DNA from: Tenuifilum thalassicum
Lineage (GTDB): Bacteria > Bacteroidota > Bacteroidia > Bacteroidales > Tenuifilaceae
Assembly: GCF_013265555.1 (NCBI RefSeq)
Contig: NZ_CP041345.1
Location: 976,581 to 1,040,580, forward strand
Length of the DNA stretch: 64,000 bases
Reading direction: 5' to 3'
Of this stretch, positions 9,457 to 18,306 are shown piece by piece (the stretch's first letter is position 1; the number at the start of each line of letters is the position of its first letter). The notes beneath the pieces are model-generated. The model was not told the origin of the DNA. It saw nothing but the letters and a program-made list of their open reading frames with translations, and searched no databases. Position numbers and translations under genes: made by a program.

Positions 9457-10551
9457 ATGAAAATAGGTGACATTGTTTCTATTCTGGAGGGTTTTGCACC
9501 ACTTGCCCTTCAAGAAGATTATGATAATTCAGGACTAATTGTTGGGAGTAAGGATTCCGAAGTAGATAAAATTCTTCTTTCCATTGATGTAACCCCCGAA
9601 GTGGTTAGGGAGGCTATAAGCAAGGGGGCTAATCTAATTATTGCACATCACCCAATCGTTTTCAGGGGCCTTAAACGTTTCAATGGTTCTAACTATGTGG
9701 AACGGGTAGTACTTGACGCTATAAAAAACGATATTGCTATTTATGCCTCTCACACTAATATCGATAGCGTAGAGGGAGGTGTAAGTTATAGGATTGCGCA
9801 ACGCCTTGGACTTGAAGATGTTAAAATCCTGAGACCAATAAATGGTAACCTGGTAAAACTTGTCACCTTTGTCCCAAACGACTTCGCACAAAAGGTTAGG
9901 GATGCCATTTTCTCCGCTGGCGCTGGTGTAATTGGTAATTACGACTCTTGCTCATACAATGTTAATGGATTTGGTTCGTTTCGTGCTAACGAAACCGCAA
10001 ATCCATTTGTAGGGCAAAAAGGCGAAATCCACTTTGAACCCGAAGTAAGAGTAGAAACCATTGTCCCTCGTCATTTACTTAAAAACTGCATTTCAGCAAT
10101 GCTCAACGCTCATCCCTACGAAGAGGTTGCTTATGATGTTTATCCTATTGAATTACCTTATCCTAAAGCCGGATTAGGTGCTGTAGGCGTACTTCCTAAA
10201 CCCGTTGAGTTTGACAAATTTCTATTGCAGGTCAAGCAAAAGTTTAACGCAAAGTGTGTGAGGTTCACAAATCCAGTTTCTGATTCAGTTTCAAAAGTGG
10301 CAATTTGTGGGGGGAGTGGAATCGAGCTGCTAAGGGATGCTATTGCTTCAGGTGCCCAAGTTTTTATCACTGCCGATGTAAAATACCATCAATTTTTCGA
10401 CGCTGAAAATCGCATTTCCATAGTAGATATTGGACATTTTGAAAGTGAGCAGTTTACAGTTGATATTTTTTATGACTTACTTACAAAAAAATTATCTAAT
10501 TTTGCAATCTTAAAATCGGAAGTGAATACTAATCCTATTAACTACATATAG
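9457..10551 (+). CDS. Nif3-like dinuclear metal centre protein
   Basis: 364 residues, the long form with an inserted PII-like domain between the two halves of the Nif3 fold (as in YqfO). Metal ligands are visible in ANLIIAHHPIVFRGL (near residue 65), in ASHTNIDS (near residue 100), and in the C-terminal DIGHFESEQ. The family is also annotated as GTP cyclohydrolase I type 2, but its physiological role is unsettled. It is followed 3 bp later by the zinc-ribbon coiled-coil gene; these two are neighbours in many bacteria. Confidence 0.88.
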   Translation: MKIGDIVSILEGFAPLALQEDYDNSGLIVGSKDSEVDKILLSIDVTPEVVREAISKGANLIIAHHPIVFRGLKRFNGSNYVERVVLDAIKNDIAIYASHTNIDSVEGGVSYRIAQRLGLEDVKILRPINGNLVKLVTFVPNDFAQKVRDAIFSAGAGVIGNYDSCSYNVNGFGSFRANETANPFVGQKGEIHFEPEVRVETIVPRHLLKNCISAMLNAHPYEEVAYDVYPIELPYPKAGLGAVGVLPKPVEFDKFLLQVKQKFNAKCVRFTNPVSDSVSKVAICGGSGIELLRDAIASGAQVFITADVKYHQFFDAENRISIVDIGHFESEQFTVDIFYDLLTKKLSNFAILKSEVNTNPINYI

Positions 10552-10554
10552 ATT

Positions 10555-11325
10555 ATGGCTAAAGAGAAAATCAACCCCGCTGAAAAAAATGCTGAACTCA
10601 CCATTGAAGAGAAGTTAAGATTTTTGTTTAAACTTCAGCAGGTAGATTCCAAAATTGATAAAATCAAACTGCTACGAGGCGAACTACCTCTTGAGGTGGA
10701 AGACTTAGAAGACGAGATAGAAGGATTAACAACTCGTGTTGAAAATCTTAAGAATGATATCAAGGAGCTTGAGAGTCAAATCAACCAGAAAAAAATCGAG
10801 ATTAAGGATGCTGAAGCCCTAATTAAAAAGTACGAGGAACAGCAAAAAAATGTTCGTAATAATAGGGAGTACGACTCTTTGACAAAAGAGATTGAATATC
10901 AAACTCTTGAAATTGAACTCTGTAATAAGCGTATTAAAGAATACACACAGCAGATAAAGGAAAAAAACCTGCTTATTGAGCAAACAGAAAAGCAGCTTGA
11001 AGAAAGGAGTAAAGATTTAGAGCAGAAAAAGCAGGAGCTGGAGAGCATAACCAGCGAAACTCAAAAAGAGGAAAATGAGCTCATTCAGCTAAGCGAAGAG
11101 TACTCCATGAACATTGAACCACGTCTTCTTACTGCTTACAAACGTATTAGAGCAAATGCAAGAAATGGGTTAGCTGTGGTTACTGTTCAGCGCGATGCTT
11201 GTGGCGGTTGTTTTAATAAGATCCCCCCCCAACGTCAGCTCGATATTAAAATGCATAAAAAGGTAATTGTTTGTGAGTATTGCGGTAGAATTCTGGTTGA
11301 CGACTCACTGCAAGATGAAGAATAG
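10555..11325 (+). CDS. Coiled-coil protein with C4 zinc ribbon
   Basis: 256 residues. Residues of about 15-190 form a long charged coiled coil with heptad-like Leu/Ile. The C-terminus is a zinc ribbon with two Cys pairs, CGGC and CEYCG, of the type in the C4-type zinc ribbon family (HP0958/CT398 relatives). Those relatives act as chaperones or adaptors for secretion or flagellar systems in other phyla; the role here is not known. The gene begins 3 bp after nif3, so the two are co-translated, and a clear terminator follows. Confidence 0.82.
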   Translation: MAKEKINPAEKNAELTIEEKLRFLFKLQQVDSKIDKIKLLRGELPLEVEDLEDEIEGLTTRVENLKNDIKELESQINQKKIEIKDAEALIKKYEEQQKNVRNNREYDSLTKEIEYQTLEIELCNKRIKEYTQQIKEKNLLIEQTEKQLEERSKDLEQKKQELESITSETQKEENELIQLSEEYSMNIEPRLLTAYKRIRANARNGLAVVTVQRDACGGCFNKIPPQRQLDIKMHKKVIVCEYCGRILVDDSLQDEE

Positions 11326-11346
11326 TGTTGGTTATTAACAATATTC

Positions 11347-11374
11347 AACGTCCTCTTTTGGGGACGTTTTTTTT
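11347..11374 (+). terminator. Intrinsic terminator after the zinc-ribbon gene
   Basis: AACGTCC (11347-11353) pairs with GGACGTT (11362-11368), with an 8-nt loop, and runs into eight T (11367-11374). It lies 22 bp past the stop codon. Confidence 0.85.
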
Positions 11375-11535
11375 AATTATCATTTAAACATCCCTTGCTT
11401 CTCCAATCAAATTTCCAATAGTTTATCATTTCCCTATCATGATTTTGAGAAACATATGAAGCACAAGATGCGTATGTATTTGTGTTCCATTTAAATATTC
11501 ATCAAACTAAAAGTAGCTAACCTAACATTTTTGCG

Positions 11536-12027
11536 ATGAAAAACTTAAAGGTACTTGTAATAGTTGGATTTCTTCTTCCACTCTTTTCATCATGCGATAG
11601 CTTAGTAAATGACGAGACAACAAATGATTCGCTTTACGTCAAGTTTATTAACGATTCTGCTTCGCTATATACGATAACCACTATAGAAATCCGAAATAGG
11701 GGAGCAGTTGACGGGAGCCAAGAACCCATAGGCACTTGGAGCAGTAATGTGCTGCAAGCTGGGCAAAAACTTGTTCCGGGTGAAAGTACTTACTTTACTT
11801 TAAAATTACCTAATGGAGAATGGGCTGAATATCGATTAGGTGTTGATGGTGGCACAGGCAATGAGGTGATGCTGTACGATCAACCTAATTATAACGGATT
11901 TAGAGATTTACCTATAACACATTGGGGTAGCGATGAACGAACGGTATCCGTTGCCATTACCTACGACGAAACAACAAACACAATTTCTGTTACTGGTTGG
12001 AGCGATTGGTCGGGAATTGAAGACTAG
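11536..12027 (+). CDS. Hypothetical lipoprotein
   Basis: 163 residues. A signal peptide ends in a lipobox (LPLFSSC, Cys20), followed by an acidic stretch typical of Bacteroidota surface lipoprotein export. The rest looks like a small beta-sandwich domain (VKFINDSASLYTITTIEIRNRG). I do not recognise a family. It stands alone between two terminators, so it is probably monocistronic. Confidence 0.7.
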   Translation: MKNLKVLVIVGFLLPLFSSCDSLVNDETTNDSLYVKFINDSASLYTITTIEIRNRGAVDGSQEPIGTWSSNVLQAGQKLVPGESTYFTLKLPNGEWAEYRLGVDGGTGNEVMLYDQPNYNGFRDLPITHWGSDERTVSVAITYDETTNTISVTGWSDWSGIED

Positions 12028-12046
12028 CTAAAAATAGTTTAAAATG

Positions 12047-12076
12047 ATAAAACCAATGGGAAACCATTGGTTTTAT
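12047..12076 (+). terminator. Hairpin with GAAA loop after the lipoprotein gene
   Basis: A perfect 13-bp stem (12047-12059 with 12064-12076) closed by a GAAA loop. The 3' arm ends in GGTTTTAT, giving only a short U run. It lies 19 bp past the lipoprotein stop and before the convergent TPM gene, so it could serve either strand. Confidence 0.7.
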
Positions 12077-12151
12077 CTGCTACTAGATTATGAAAATTGC
12101 TATACTTATAGAGCAGTTGTGCGTTGTGCTTACTAGTAGCGAAAATTAATA

Positions 12152-12925
12152 TTACCAGCTACCACCAGCACCGCCTCCGCCAAAGCTACCGCCTCCACCA
12201 CCGGAGAAGCCGCCAAAACTACCCGAACCCGAGGAGAAATCGCTAAAACTGCTTCCGCGTCCGCCACCCATAGAACCTAGTAATAACCAAAATGGCAGAT
12301 TTGATGCAAATGTTCCACCACGGACTCTTGCACCCCTGCGACCAGATAGAAATATAAACCCGAAAAAGAGTATTAAGAAAATGATGCCAGGAATTGGCGA
12401 ATCGCCCTTGTAGTATTCATCGGCACTATAGAGCCCAGAGGCGAGGTCTATTATTACATCTACTGCAGCATTTATTCCTTTGTAATACCTATTCTGTTTG
12501 AAATAGGGAATCATTTCATTGTCAACAATCCTGCGTGCCACGGCATCGGGAATAACCTCTTCCATGCCATATCCTGTGGCAACAAAAGCTTGCCCCCTTT
12601 CATTCCCTATTTTCGGTTTAATAAGTATTACAATACCATTATTTTTGCCTTTTTGTCCAACTCCCCATTTTTCACCAAGTTGAAATGCGTAGTCGGCAGG
12701 ATCGTACCCGTTAAGTGTAGGAACGGTTACCACATAAATTTGAGTAGATGTGCTATCGTGGTAGGCCCTTAGCTTTTGCTCTAGCACTAGCGTCTCTTCA
12801 CGGTTAAGAACCCCTGCAAAATCATTTACTAGCCGAGGGGGCGACATTGGATCGGGTATATCTTGTGCCTTCAGAGGCCCCAGAATTGTTAGTATTGAAA
12901 GGATGGTATAGAAAAATCGTTTCAT
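12152..12925 (-). CDS. TPM-domain protein with Gly-rich tail (YgcG family)
   Basis: 257 residues: a signal peptide cleaved after LKAQ, then a TPM domain (VNDFAGVLNREE, then the STQIYVVTVPTLNGYDPADYA core), a hydrophobic segment near residues 178-195, and a Gly/Ser-rich end (GGFSGGGGGSFGGGGAGG). This is the standard layout of YgcG-like TPM proteins, proposed to act at the membrane in envelope or photosystem maintenance. It is the third gene of a lemA-TPM-TPM cluster read leftward. The molecular function is not settled. Confidence 0.82.
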   Translation of the reverse strand: MKRFFYTILSILTILGPLKAQDIPDPMSPPRLVNDFAGVLNREETLVLEQKLRAYHDSTSTQIYVVTVPTLNGYDPADYAFQLGEKWGVGQKGKNNGIVILIKPKIGNERGQAFVATGYGMEEVIPDAVARRIVDNEMIPYFKQNRYYKGINAAVDVIIDLASGLYSADEYYKGDSPIPGIIFLILFFGFIFLSGRRGARVRGGTFASNLPFWLLLGSMGGGRGSSFSDFSSGSGSFGGFSGGGGGSFGGGGAGGSW

Positions 12926-13007
12926 TTGTTATTAAATTTAGAGTTTGTTATTATGTTGCCATATCGCTTAAGTTAACCTTGTATTTGGTTTGCTGCCTAG
13001 TTAAAGG

Positions 13008-13469
13008 CTATCCAAACGATATGTCATCGCTTAGCTCGTTAATGTCGGTTTTGGCATTGTAAGGGAAATGCGTAGAAAGCTGTTCGCCAGCCATCTTAAT
13101 GCCCTTTACTAAGCCTTCGGCCAACCTATCTTCCTTAAACTCTGCTAGCATTGCTTCTTTTATGTTATCCCAAAAATTTTCGGGCACCTTACTATTTATA
13201 CCCGCGTCACCAAGAATGGCAAACTTATGATCGTTTAGCGATAGGTAAAAAAGCACACCATTTCTAAGCTTGGTTTTATGCATTTTTAGCATGGCAAAAA
13301 CTTGAGCAGCCCTATCAAGCGGGTTGTCAAGCTTGCACTCCCATTCTACGTGTACCCTAATCTCGCCCGAAGTGTTTTTCTCAGCCTCTTCAATAGCCGA
13401 TACTATCAGTTTTTTCTGATTTTCAGAGAAGAAATCTTTTGGTTTCATTGCTTTTTTGTTTGATGGCAA
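13008..13469 (-). CDS. TPM-domain protein, short form without signal peptide
   Basis: 153 residues. The TPM core is visible (KKLIVSAIEEAEKNTSGEIRVHVE then FYLSLNDHKFAILGDAGINSKVPENFWDNI), but there is no signal peptide and no Gly-rich tail. It lies between lemA and the longer TPM gene in the same direction, a common Bacteroidota trio. The short form is probably cytoplasmic or peripheral; its role is unknown. Confidence 0.8.
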   Translation of the reverse strand: MPSNKKAMKPKDFFSENQKKLIVSAIEEAEKNTSGEIRVHVEWECKLDNPLDRAAQVFAMLKMHKTKLRNGVLFYLSLNDHKFAILGDAGINSKVPENFWDNIKEAMLAEFKEDRLAEGLVKGIKMAGEQLSTHFPYNAKTDINELSDDISFG

Positions 13470-13512
13470 GTATCTAGCGCATTAATCTAGATATAGAAAA
13501 AAATGATGATAC

Positions 13513-13558
13513 CCCCATGTAACTCCTACTTGTGTTAAACTTAAAGAATTACATGGGG
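13513..13558. repeat. Inverted repeat between lemA and the short TPM gene
   Basis: CCCCATGTAA (13513-13522) is the exact inverse of TTACATGGGG (13549-13558), with a 26-nt AT-rich centre. There is no T tract on either side, so it is more likely an RNA processing or attenuation element within the operon than a plain terminator. Confidence 0.45.
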
Positions 13559-13572
13559 TGCAAAAAATGGAG

Positions 13573-14178
13573 TTAGTTTGTACCAAAGTCAACCTTTGGT
13601 GCTTTCTCGGCACCTGCTTCGGCCTCAAAGTAAGCTTTCTTTTCAAAACCAAACAGGCTTGCCCAGATATTTTTAGGAAACTTCCTGATATAGGCGTTAT
13701 AATCCTTAACCATTTCGTTAAACTTGCGGCGTTCAACTGCAATCCGATTTTCTGTTCCTTCGAGCTGGGCTTGTAGGTCTAAAAAGTTTTGGTTTGCCTT
13801 TAGATCGGGATAGCGCTCAACAACTACCATTAATCGCGATAACGCGCTACTAAGCTCTCCCTGTGCCGATTGAAACTGTTTCAGGCTTTGTGCATCGAGC
13901 TTGTCGGGATTGATGTTTACGCTGGTTGCCTTTGCCCTTGCCTCAATCACCTGGGTTAGGGTTTGCTGCTCAAAGTTGGCATATCCCTTTACCGTATTAA
14001 CCAGGTTGGGAATAAGATCGAGCCTGCGCTGGTATACGTTCTCCACATTACCCCACTGGGCTTTCACATTCTCATCCTTGGTTACCATGTTGTTATAGGT
14101 ACCCTTTATTGAGCTGTAAAGGAGTAGCACTACTGCCGCTACTATGGCTATTACTATCCATTTCTTGCTGATGTTCAT
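13573..14178 (-). CDS. lemA: LemA family protein
   Basis: 201 residues. One N-terminal transmembrane helix (residues 7-22) is followed by the helical LemA domain with the conserved VENVYQRRLDLIPNLVNTVKGYA segment shortened here to its ends VENVYQRR and LIPNLV. It continues with FNEMVKDYNAYIRKFP and FGFEKKAYFEA, both family hallmarks. It leads a lemA-TPM-TPM operon. LemA proteins are membrane-anchored helical bundles; their exact function is unknown. Confidence 0.92.
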   Translation of the reverse strand: MNISKKWIVIAIVAAVVLLLYSSIKGTYNNMVTKDENVKAQWGNVENVYQRRLDLIPNLVNTVKGYANFEQQTLTQVIEARAKATSVNINPDKLDAQSLKQFQSAQGELSSALSRLMVVVERYPDLKANQNFLDLQAQLEGTENRIAVERRKFNEMVKDYNAYIRKFPKNIWASLFGFEKKAYFEAEAGAEKAPKVDFGTN

Positions 14179-14409
14179 GGCTGTATGTTTTTAAGGTTAA
14201 TAGTTTCAACTCTTTCGCTTCAAATTCCATGCACAAGATAGGGTAAAGTTTGAAAATAGGCCCATCGGGCATACATTTTTAACACACTTTGGGCGTAATC
14301 GGACAGGTTTGAAGCTTTGGCTGACAGGTTGGCAGGATTTTGATAATAATGGATAATATGACTTTTAATCCTTTTTGATTAATTGAAAAAAAATCAATTA
14401 ATTTTAATA

Positions 14410-14488
14410 TTAAAATAAGGAAGGCGAGTTTCCCCGCCTTAAATGTTTTCACAACGGAATAATCCTTATTGTGAATTGCTTCAGATTG
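14410..14488 (-). ncRNA. tracrRNA of the type II-C CRISPR system
   Basis: Plus-strand bases 14469-14492 match the first 25 nt of the CRISPR repeat read in crRNA sense (TTGTGAATTGCTTcAGATTG), with one missing T and one extra T near the end. The minus-strand transcript therefore carries an anti-repeat. Downstream on the minus strand follow AATAAGGATTATTCCG, GTTGTGAAAAC and a GC hairpin (AAGGCG/CGCCTT, 14421-14426 with 14435-14440), the usual nexus and terminal hairpin of Bacteroidota tracrRNAs. The ends are estimated. It is divergent from cas9, and its promoter abuts the cas9 start. Confidence 0.88.
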
Positions 14489-14493
14489 TTATA

Positions 14494-14524
14494 CAAATAT
14501 AATTTGATAATGATAAAAATACAA
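14494..14524 (-). promoter_or_regulatory. Promoter of tracrRNA
   Basis: On the minus strand, TTG (14524-14522), a 20-nt gap, then TATATTTG (14501-14494), a perfect TAnnTTTG box. It predicts a start near 14487-14490, just at the anti-repeat. It ends 5 bp from the cas9 ATG, so tracrRNA transcription and cas9 expression may interfere. Confidence 0.7.
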
Positions 14525-14529
14525 ATGTT

Positions 14530-17500
14530 ATGAAAAGAATTTTAGGACTTGATTTAGGTTCTGCATCAATTGGCTGGGCGTTGATTAGAGAAAATGAGAT
14601 TAATGGTAATGTTAACCGCGAAATACTGGGTTTAGGTTGCCGAATTATTCCTTACGAAGGAACCGAAGGAAAAGACTTTGAAAAAGGATCGGGTGAAAGT
14701 AGAAACGCTATCCGAACACAAATGCGAACGATGCGAAAGGGTTATGACCGCTATCAGCTGCGAAGAAAATATTTAGTGCAAGAGCTGATTAAGCATAATA
14801 TGTACCCATCCGATGAACTAAAAGGACTTCCAAAGATACAGCTATGGGAACTTAGAAATAGAGCGGCAACCGAAAGAGTATCACTTACAGAGTTAGGAAG
14901 AATTTTATTGTGGTTGAATCAAAAGCGAGGGTATAAGAGCAGTAGAAGCGACTCAAATTTGGATAAAAAGGATACTGAGTATGTGGCAACAGTAAAAAGT
15001 CGTCACCAGTTGATTAAAGAGCAAAACCTAACCATTGGACAGTACTTTTACAAACAATTACAAAACGACCAGTTTTTTAGAGTTAAGGAGAAGGTTTTCC
15101 CACGAGAAGCATATATCGAGGAGTTTGATACTATTTGCAATGAGCAAAAAAAACACTATCCTAATATTTTAACTCAAGAGTTAATCTCAAAAATACGGAA
15201 TGAAATAATATATTACCAAAGGCCATTGAAATCCCAGAAAGGTCTTGTTTCGGTATGCGAATTTGAAGGATTCTGGCGTAAAGGACCCGATGGTAAAGAG
15301 TACTTTGTTGGCCCAAAGGTCGCCCCCAGAAGTTCCCCTATTTTTCAATATGCAAAGATATGGGAAAACATCAATAACATTAAAATTGAAAATAAACAGG
15401 GCAATAACATCGAAATAACCCTTGAGCAGAAAAGAGCACTTTTTGAGCATCTGGATAATAACGAAAAGTTAACCACCACCGATATTGTTAGAATACTAGG
15501 ATTAAAGAAAAATGAATGTTTTTTCAATAAGCAATTGGCTAAAGGAATAGTTGGTAATGCAACCAAGTGTGCAATTTTGAATTGCTTTGATGAGGCTCAC
15601 AAATACGCTCATCTAGTAAAGTTTGAACTCGATATTATTGAAACAAGTAAAAAAACATACCTATACGATAACACCACTGGCGAAGTAATAAACGAAAAAA
15701 CAGTAAAGTACATTCATCCTAAAATTGAAAAGGAACCATTATTTGTATTGTGGCATACCATATACTCAATCTCTGATCAGGATGAGTGCAGCAGAGTTTT
15801 GCAGGATAAATTCGGAATAGAAAAGGAGATTGCTGATAAGCTGGCAAGTATCGATTTTACAAAACATGGATTTGGCAATAAATCGACAAAAACTTTAAGA
15901 AAAATATTGCCATATTTAATGGAGGGCGATAAGTATAGCGAGGCCATGTGCTATGCTGGTTATAACCATTCAAATTCCCTTACAAAAGATGAAAATCTAA
16001 AAAGAGAGTTGCAGGAAAAACTTAAGCCTATTCCAAAAAACTCGCTCAGGCAACCCATTGTGGAAAAAATATTAAACCAAATGGTGAATGTGGTCAATGC
16101 TATTATTGATAAATATGGGAAACCCGATGAAATTAGGATTGAGCTAGCTAGAGAGTTAAAGCAAAGTAAAGAGGAACGAAATGAAACATATTTGAATATT
16201 ACAAAAAGAGAAAGAGAGAATGAACAAATCGCTAAAAAACTGCAAGAGTTTGGCCTAAGAGCAACCCGAAATAATATTCTTAAATGGCGACTTTATGAGG
16301 AAATGGACAATGAGGATAAGAAGTTAAACGCAATCTGTATATACTGTGGTCAACCAATTTCGCTGGTTGAAGCAATTAAAGGCGCTGATGTTGATATTGA
16401 ACATATAATTCCAAAATCGAAACTATTTGACGATTCACAAAGCAATAAAACCCTTGCACATCGCCATTGTAACACAGGGAAGGGTGATTTAACCGCTTAC
16501 GATTTCATGAAATCAAAACCCACTGAACTGTTTAATGCCTACCTTGAGAGGGTAGCAAAACTTTATGCCAATAAAGTTATAAGTAAGGCAAAGCGTGACA
16601 AACTACTTATGACCGAGAGCAAAATCCCCAATAACTTTATTGACCGACAGCTAAGGGAAAGTCAGTATATCGCAAAAAAGGCAAGGGAAATACTTCAAAC
16701 AATATCGCATAACGTTTGGACTACATCGGGCAGTGTTACCGCAGAGCTAAGGAGGCTATGGGGCTGGGACGATGTGACGATGAATCTACAATTCAACAAG
16801 TATAAGGAGTTAGGGTTGACCTCGTTTGTGGAGTGGGAAAGCGAGCATGGCAAGAGTAAGCATAGTAAAGAGGTTATTACAGGATGGAGTAAACGCGATG
16901 ACCACAGGCATCATGCAGTAGATGCACTTGTTATTGCTTGCACTAAACAGGGTTATATTCAGCGATTTAACACTCTTAACTCAAGTAGAACCAAACAAGA
17001 CCTGATAGCCGATGTTGAGAAAAAATCTTTAGAATTTAAGGAAAAGCTCTCGCTCCTTGAAAAGTATATAGTAAGCGAACAGCCTTTTACCGTTAAGGAG
17101 GTTGAGGAAAAGGTCGCAGAAATTTTGGTGTCGTTTAAAGCTGGTAAAAAGGTTGCCGTAACTGGAAAAAGGAAAGTTGGAAAAAAGGGTAATAAAAAAG
17201 TAGTACAAACAGGCATTATTATACCAAGAGGAGCCTTGCACGAAGAAAGTGTGTATGGGAAGATTAAGACAGCAGTACACAAGCCAATAAAATATGCTTT
17301 TGAAAATCCGGACCTAATTGTGATTCCAAAAATCAAAAAACTAGTTGAGGAACGACTTTCAAAATATGAAAACGTCAAAGATGCCATTGCGTCGCTGAAG
17401 AAAGAGCCTTTGTTTATTGATAAGAATAAACAGGTTTTACTTAAATATGCTTCATGTTATAGCAGCGATTATGTAATAAAATATCCTGTAGATATTAATT

Positions 17501-18267
17501 TCAATAAAGTTGATAAGGTTGTTGACGGGCGGATTAAACAAATATTGCAAGCAAGACTCAATAAGTTTAATGGAAAGCATAAGGAGGCTTTTAAAGACAT
17601 GCAGCGTGGCGATAAGGTGATTAAATGGTATGAGGATGAAGGCCTACCAGTACCAATCAAGACAGTTCGATGCTATACGGGTCTCTCGGCTGTTGTTCCT
17701 GTAAAAAAGGATGAGAATGGCAACAATATTGGTTTCGTAAAACCAGGAAACAATCATCACATTGCAATATATACCGATTCCGAGGGTAATAAGCATGAAC
17801 ATGTTTGCACATTCTGGCATGCGGTTGAGCGAAAAAAATTTGGATTGCCTGTAATAATCAAAAATACAAATGAAGTTTGGGATAAAATTCAACAAAAACC
17901 CCTGGGTACATACCCAGAGGAGTTCCTTGAGAAACTCCCTTTGCCTAATCTGACTTTGGAGGTAAGCATGCAGCAGAATGAGATGTTTATTCTGGGTATG
18001 GCACCAGAAGAAATATCTAATTGTCTTGATAATAAAGACTATAGGGCAATAAGTGAAAAATTGTATAGAGTCCAGAAACTTTCTATGAAAAATTATGTTT
18101 TTAGGCATCATGTAGAAACACAACTTATAGACAATGAGGCTTCTAAGAAAAGTAAACGATACTATTTAATACAGAGTTTGGGGGCTTTATTTAATTTAAA
18201 TCCAGTAAAAGTTAAAATTGATTGCATTGGCAATATTATCGCTTGGAATAACACTGACGGGGTTTAA
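14530..18267 (+). CDS. cas9: Cas9 endonuclease, type II-C
   Basis: 1245 residues, mid-sized. RuvC-I has the catalytic Asp8 (GLDLGSASIGW). An Arg-rich bridge helix spans about residues 56-80. RuvC-II has Glu538 (IRIELARE). The HNH domain has DIEHIIP with His625 and Asn648, plus a CxxC pair (603/606) and Cys647 suggesting a zinc site. RuvC-III has HHAVDAL with His795 and Asp798. All nuclease residues are present, so it should be active. There is no csn2 or cas4, hence type II-C. The last codons (NTDGV and TAA) are supplied by a REP-like palindrome. Confidence 0.97.
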   Translation: MKRILGLDLGSASIGWALIRENEINGNVNREILGLGCRIIPYEGTEGKDFEKGSGESRNAIRTQMRTMRKGYDRYQLRRKYLVQELIKHNMYPSDELKGLPKIQLWELRNRAATERVSLTELGRILLWLNQKRGYKSSRSDSNLDKKDTEYVATVKSRHQLIKEQNLTIGQYFYKQLQNDQFFRVKEKVFPREAYIEEFDTICNEQKKHYPNILTQELISKIRNEIIYYQRPLKSQKGLVSVCEFEGFWRKGPDGKEYFVGPKVAPRSSPIFQYAKIWENINNIKIENKQGNNIEITLEQKRALFEHLDNNEKLTTTDIVRILGLKKNECFFNKQLAKGIVGNATKCAILNCFDEAHKYAHLVKFELDIIETSKKTYLYDNTTGEVINEKTVKYIHPKIEKEPLFVLWHTIYSISDQDECSRVLQDKFGIEKEIADKLASIDFTKHGFGNKSTKTLRKILPYLMEGDKYSEAMCYAGYNHSNSLTKDENLKRELQEKLKPIPKNSLRQPIVEKILNQMVNVVNAIIDKYGKPDEIRIELARELKQSKEERNETYLNITKRERENEQIAKKLQEFGLRATRNNILKWRLYEEMDNEDKKLNAICIYCGQPISLVEAIKGADVDIEHIIPKSKLFDDSQSNKTLAHRHCNTGKGDLTAYDFMKSKPTELFNAYLERVAKLYANKVISKAKRDKLLMTESKIPNNFIDRQLRESQYIAKKAREILQTISHNVWTTSGSVTAELRRLWGWDDVTMNLQFNKYKELGLTSFVEWESEHGKSKHSKEVITGWSKRDDHRHHAVDALVIACTKQGYIQRFNTLNSSRTKQDLIADVEKKSLEFKEKLSLLEKYIVSEQPFTVKEVEEKVAEILVSFKAGKKVAVTGKRKVGKKGNKKVVQTGIIIPRGALHEESVYGKIKTAVHKPIKYAFENPDLIVIPKIKKLVEERLSKYENVKDAIASLKKEPLFIDKNKQVLLKYASCYSSDYVIKYPVDINFNKVDKVVDGRIKQILQARLNKFNGKHKEAFKDMQRGDKVIKWYEDEGLPVPIKTVRCYTGLSAVVPVKKDENGNNIGFVKPGNNHHIAIYTDSEGNKHEHVCTFWHAVERKKFGLPVIIKNTNEVWDKIQQKPLGTYPEEFLEKLPLPNLTLEVSMQQNEMFILGMAPEEISNCLDNKDYRAISEKLYRVQKLSMKNYVFRHHVETQLIDNEASKKSKRYYLIQSLGALFNLNPVKVKIDCIGNIIAWNNTDGV

Positions 18268-18282
18268 AACCCTGTCAGTGTT
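18250..18282. repeat. REP-like palindrome 1 at the cas9 3' end
   Basis: A 33-nt near-perfect palindrome pairs along its whole length: arms AACACTGACGGGGTTT and AAACCCTGTCAGTGTT, 16 pairs with one G-T. It encodes the last Cas9 residues and the stop. It shares the CTGAC-GGGTT core with the palindromes at 18932, 19898 and 18544. Confidence 0.85.
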
Positions 18283-18306
18283 CTGGCCAAAAAAAATTTA
18301 ATCGTC

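Noticed and set aside
14378-14402. AT-rich inverted repeat beyond the tracrRNA hairpin as its terminator
   Set aside because: Stem is all A-T with the T tract in the loop. The GC hairpin at 14421-14440 followed by TTATTTT is the better 3' end.
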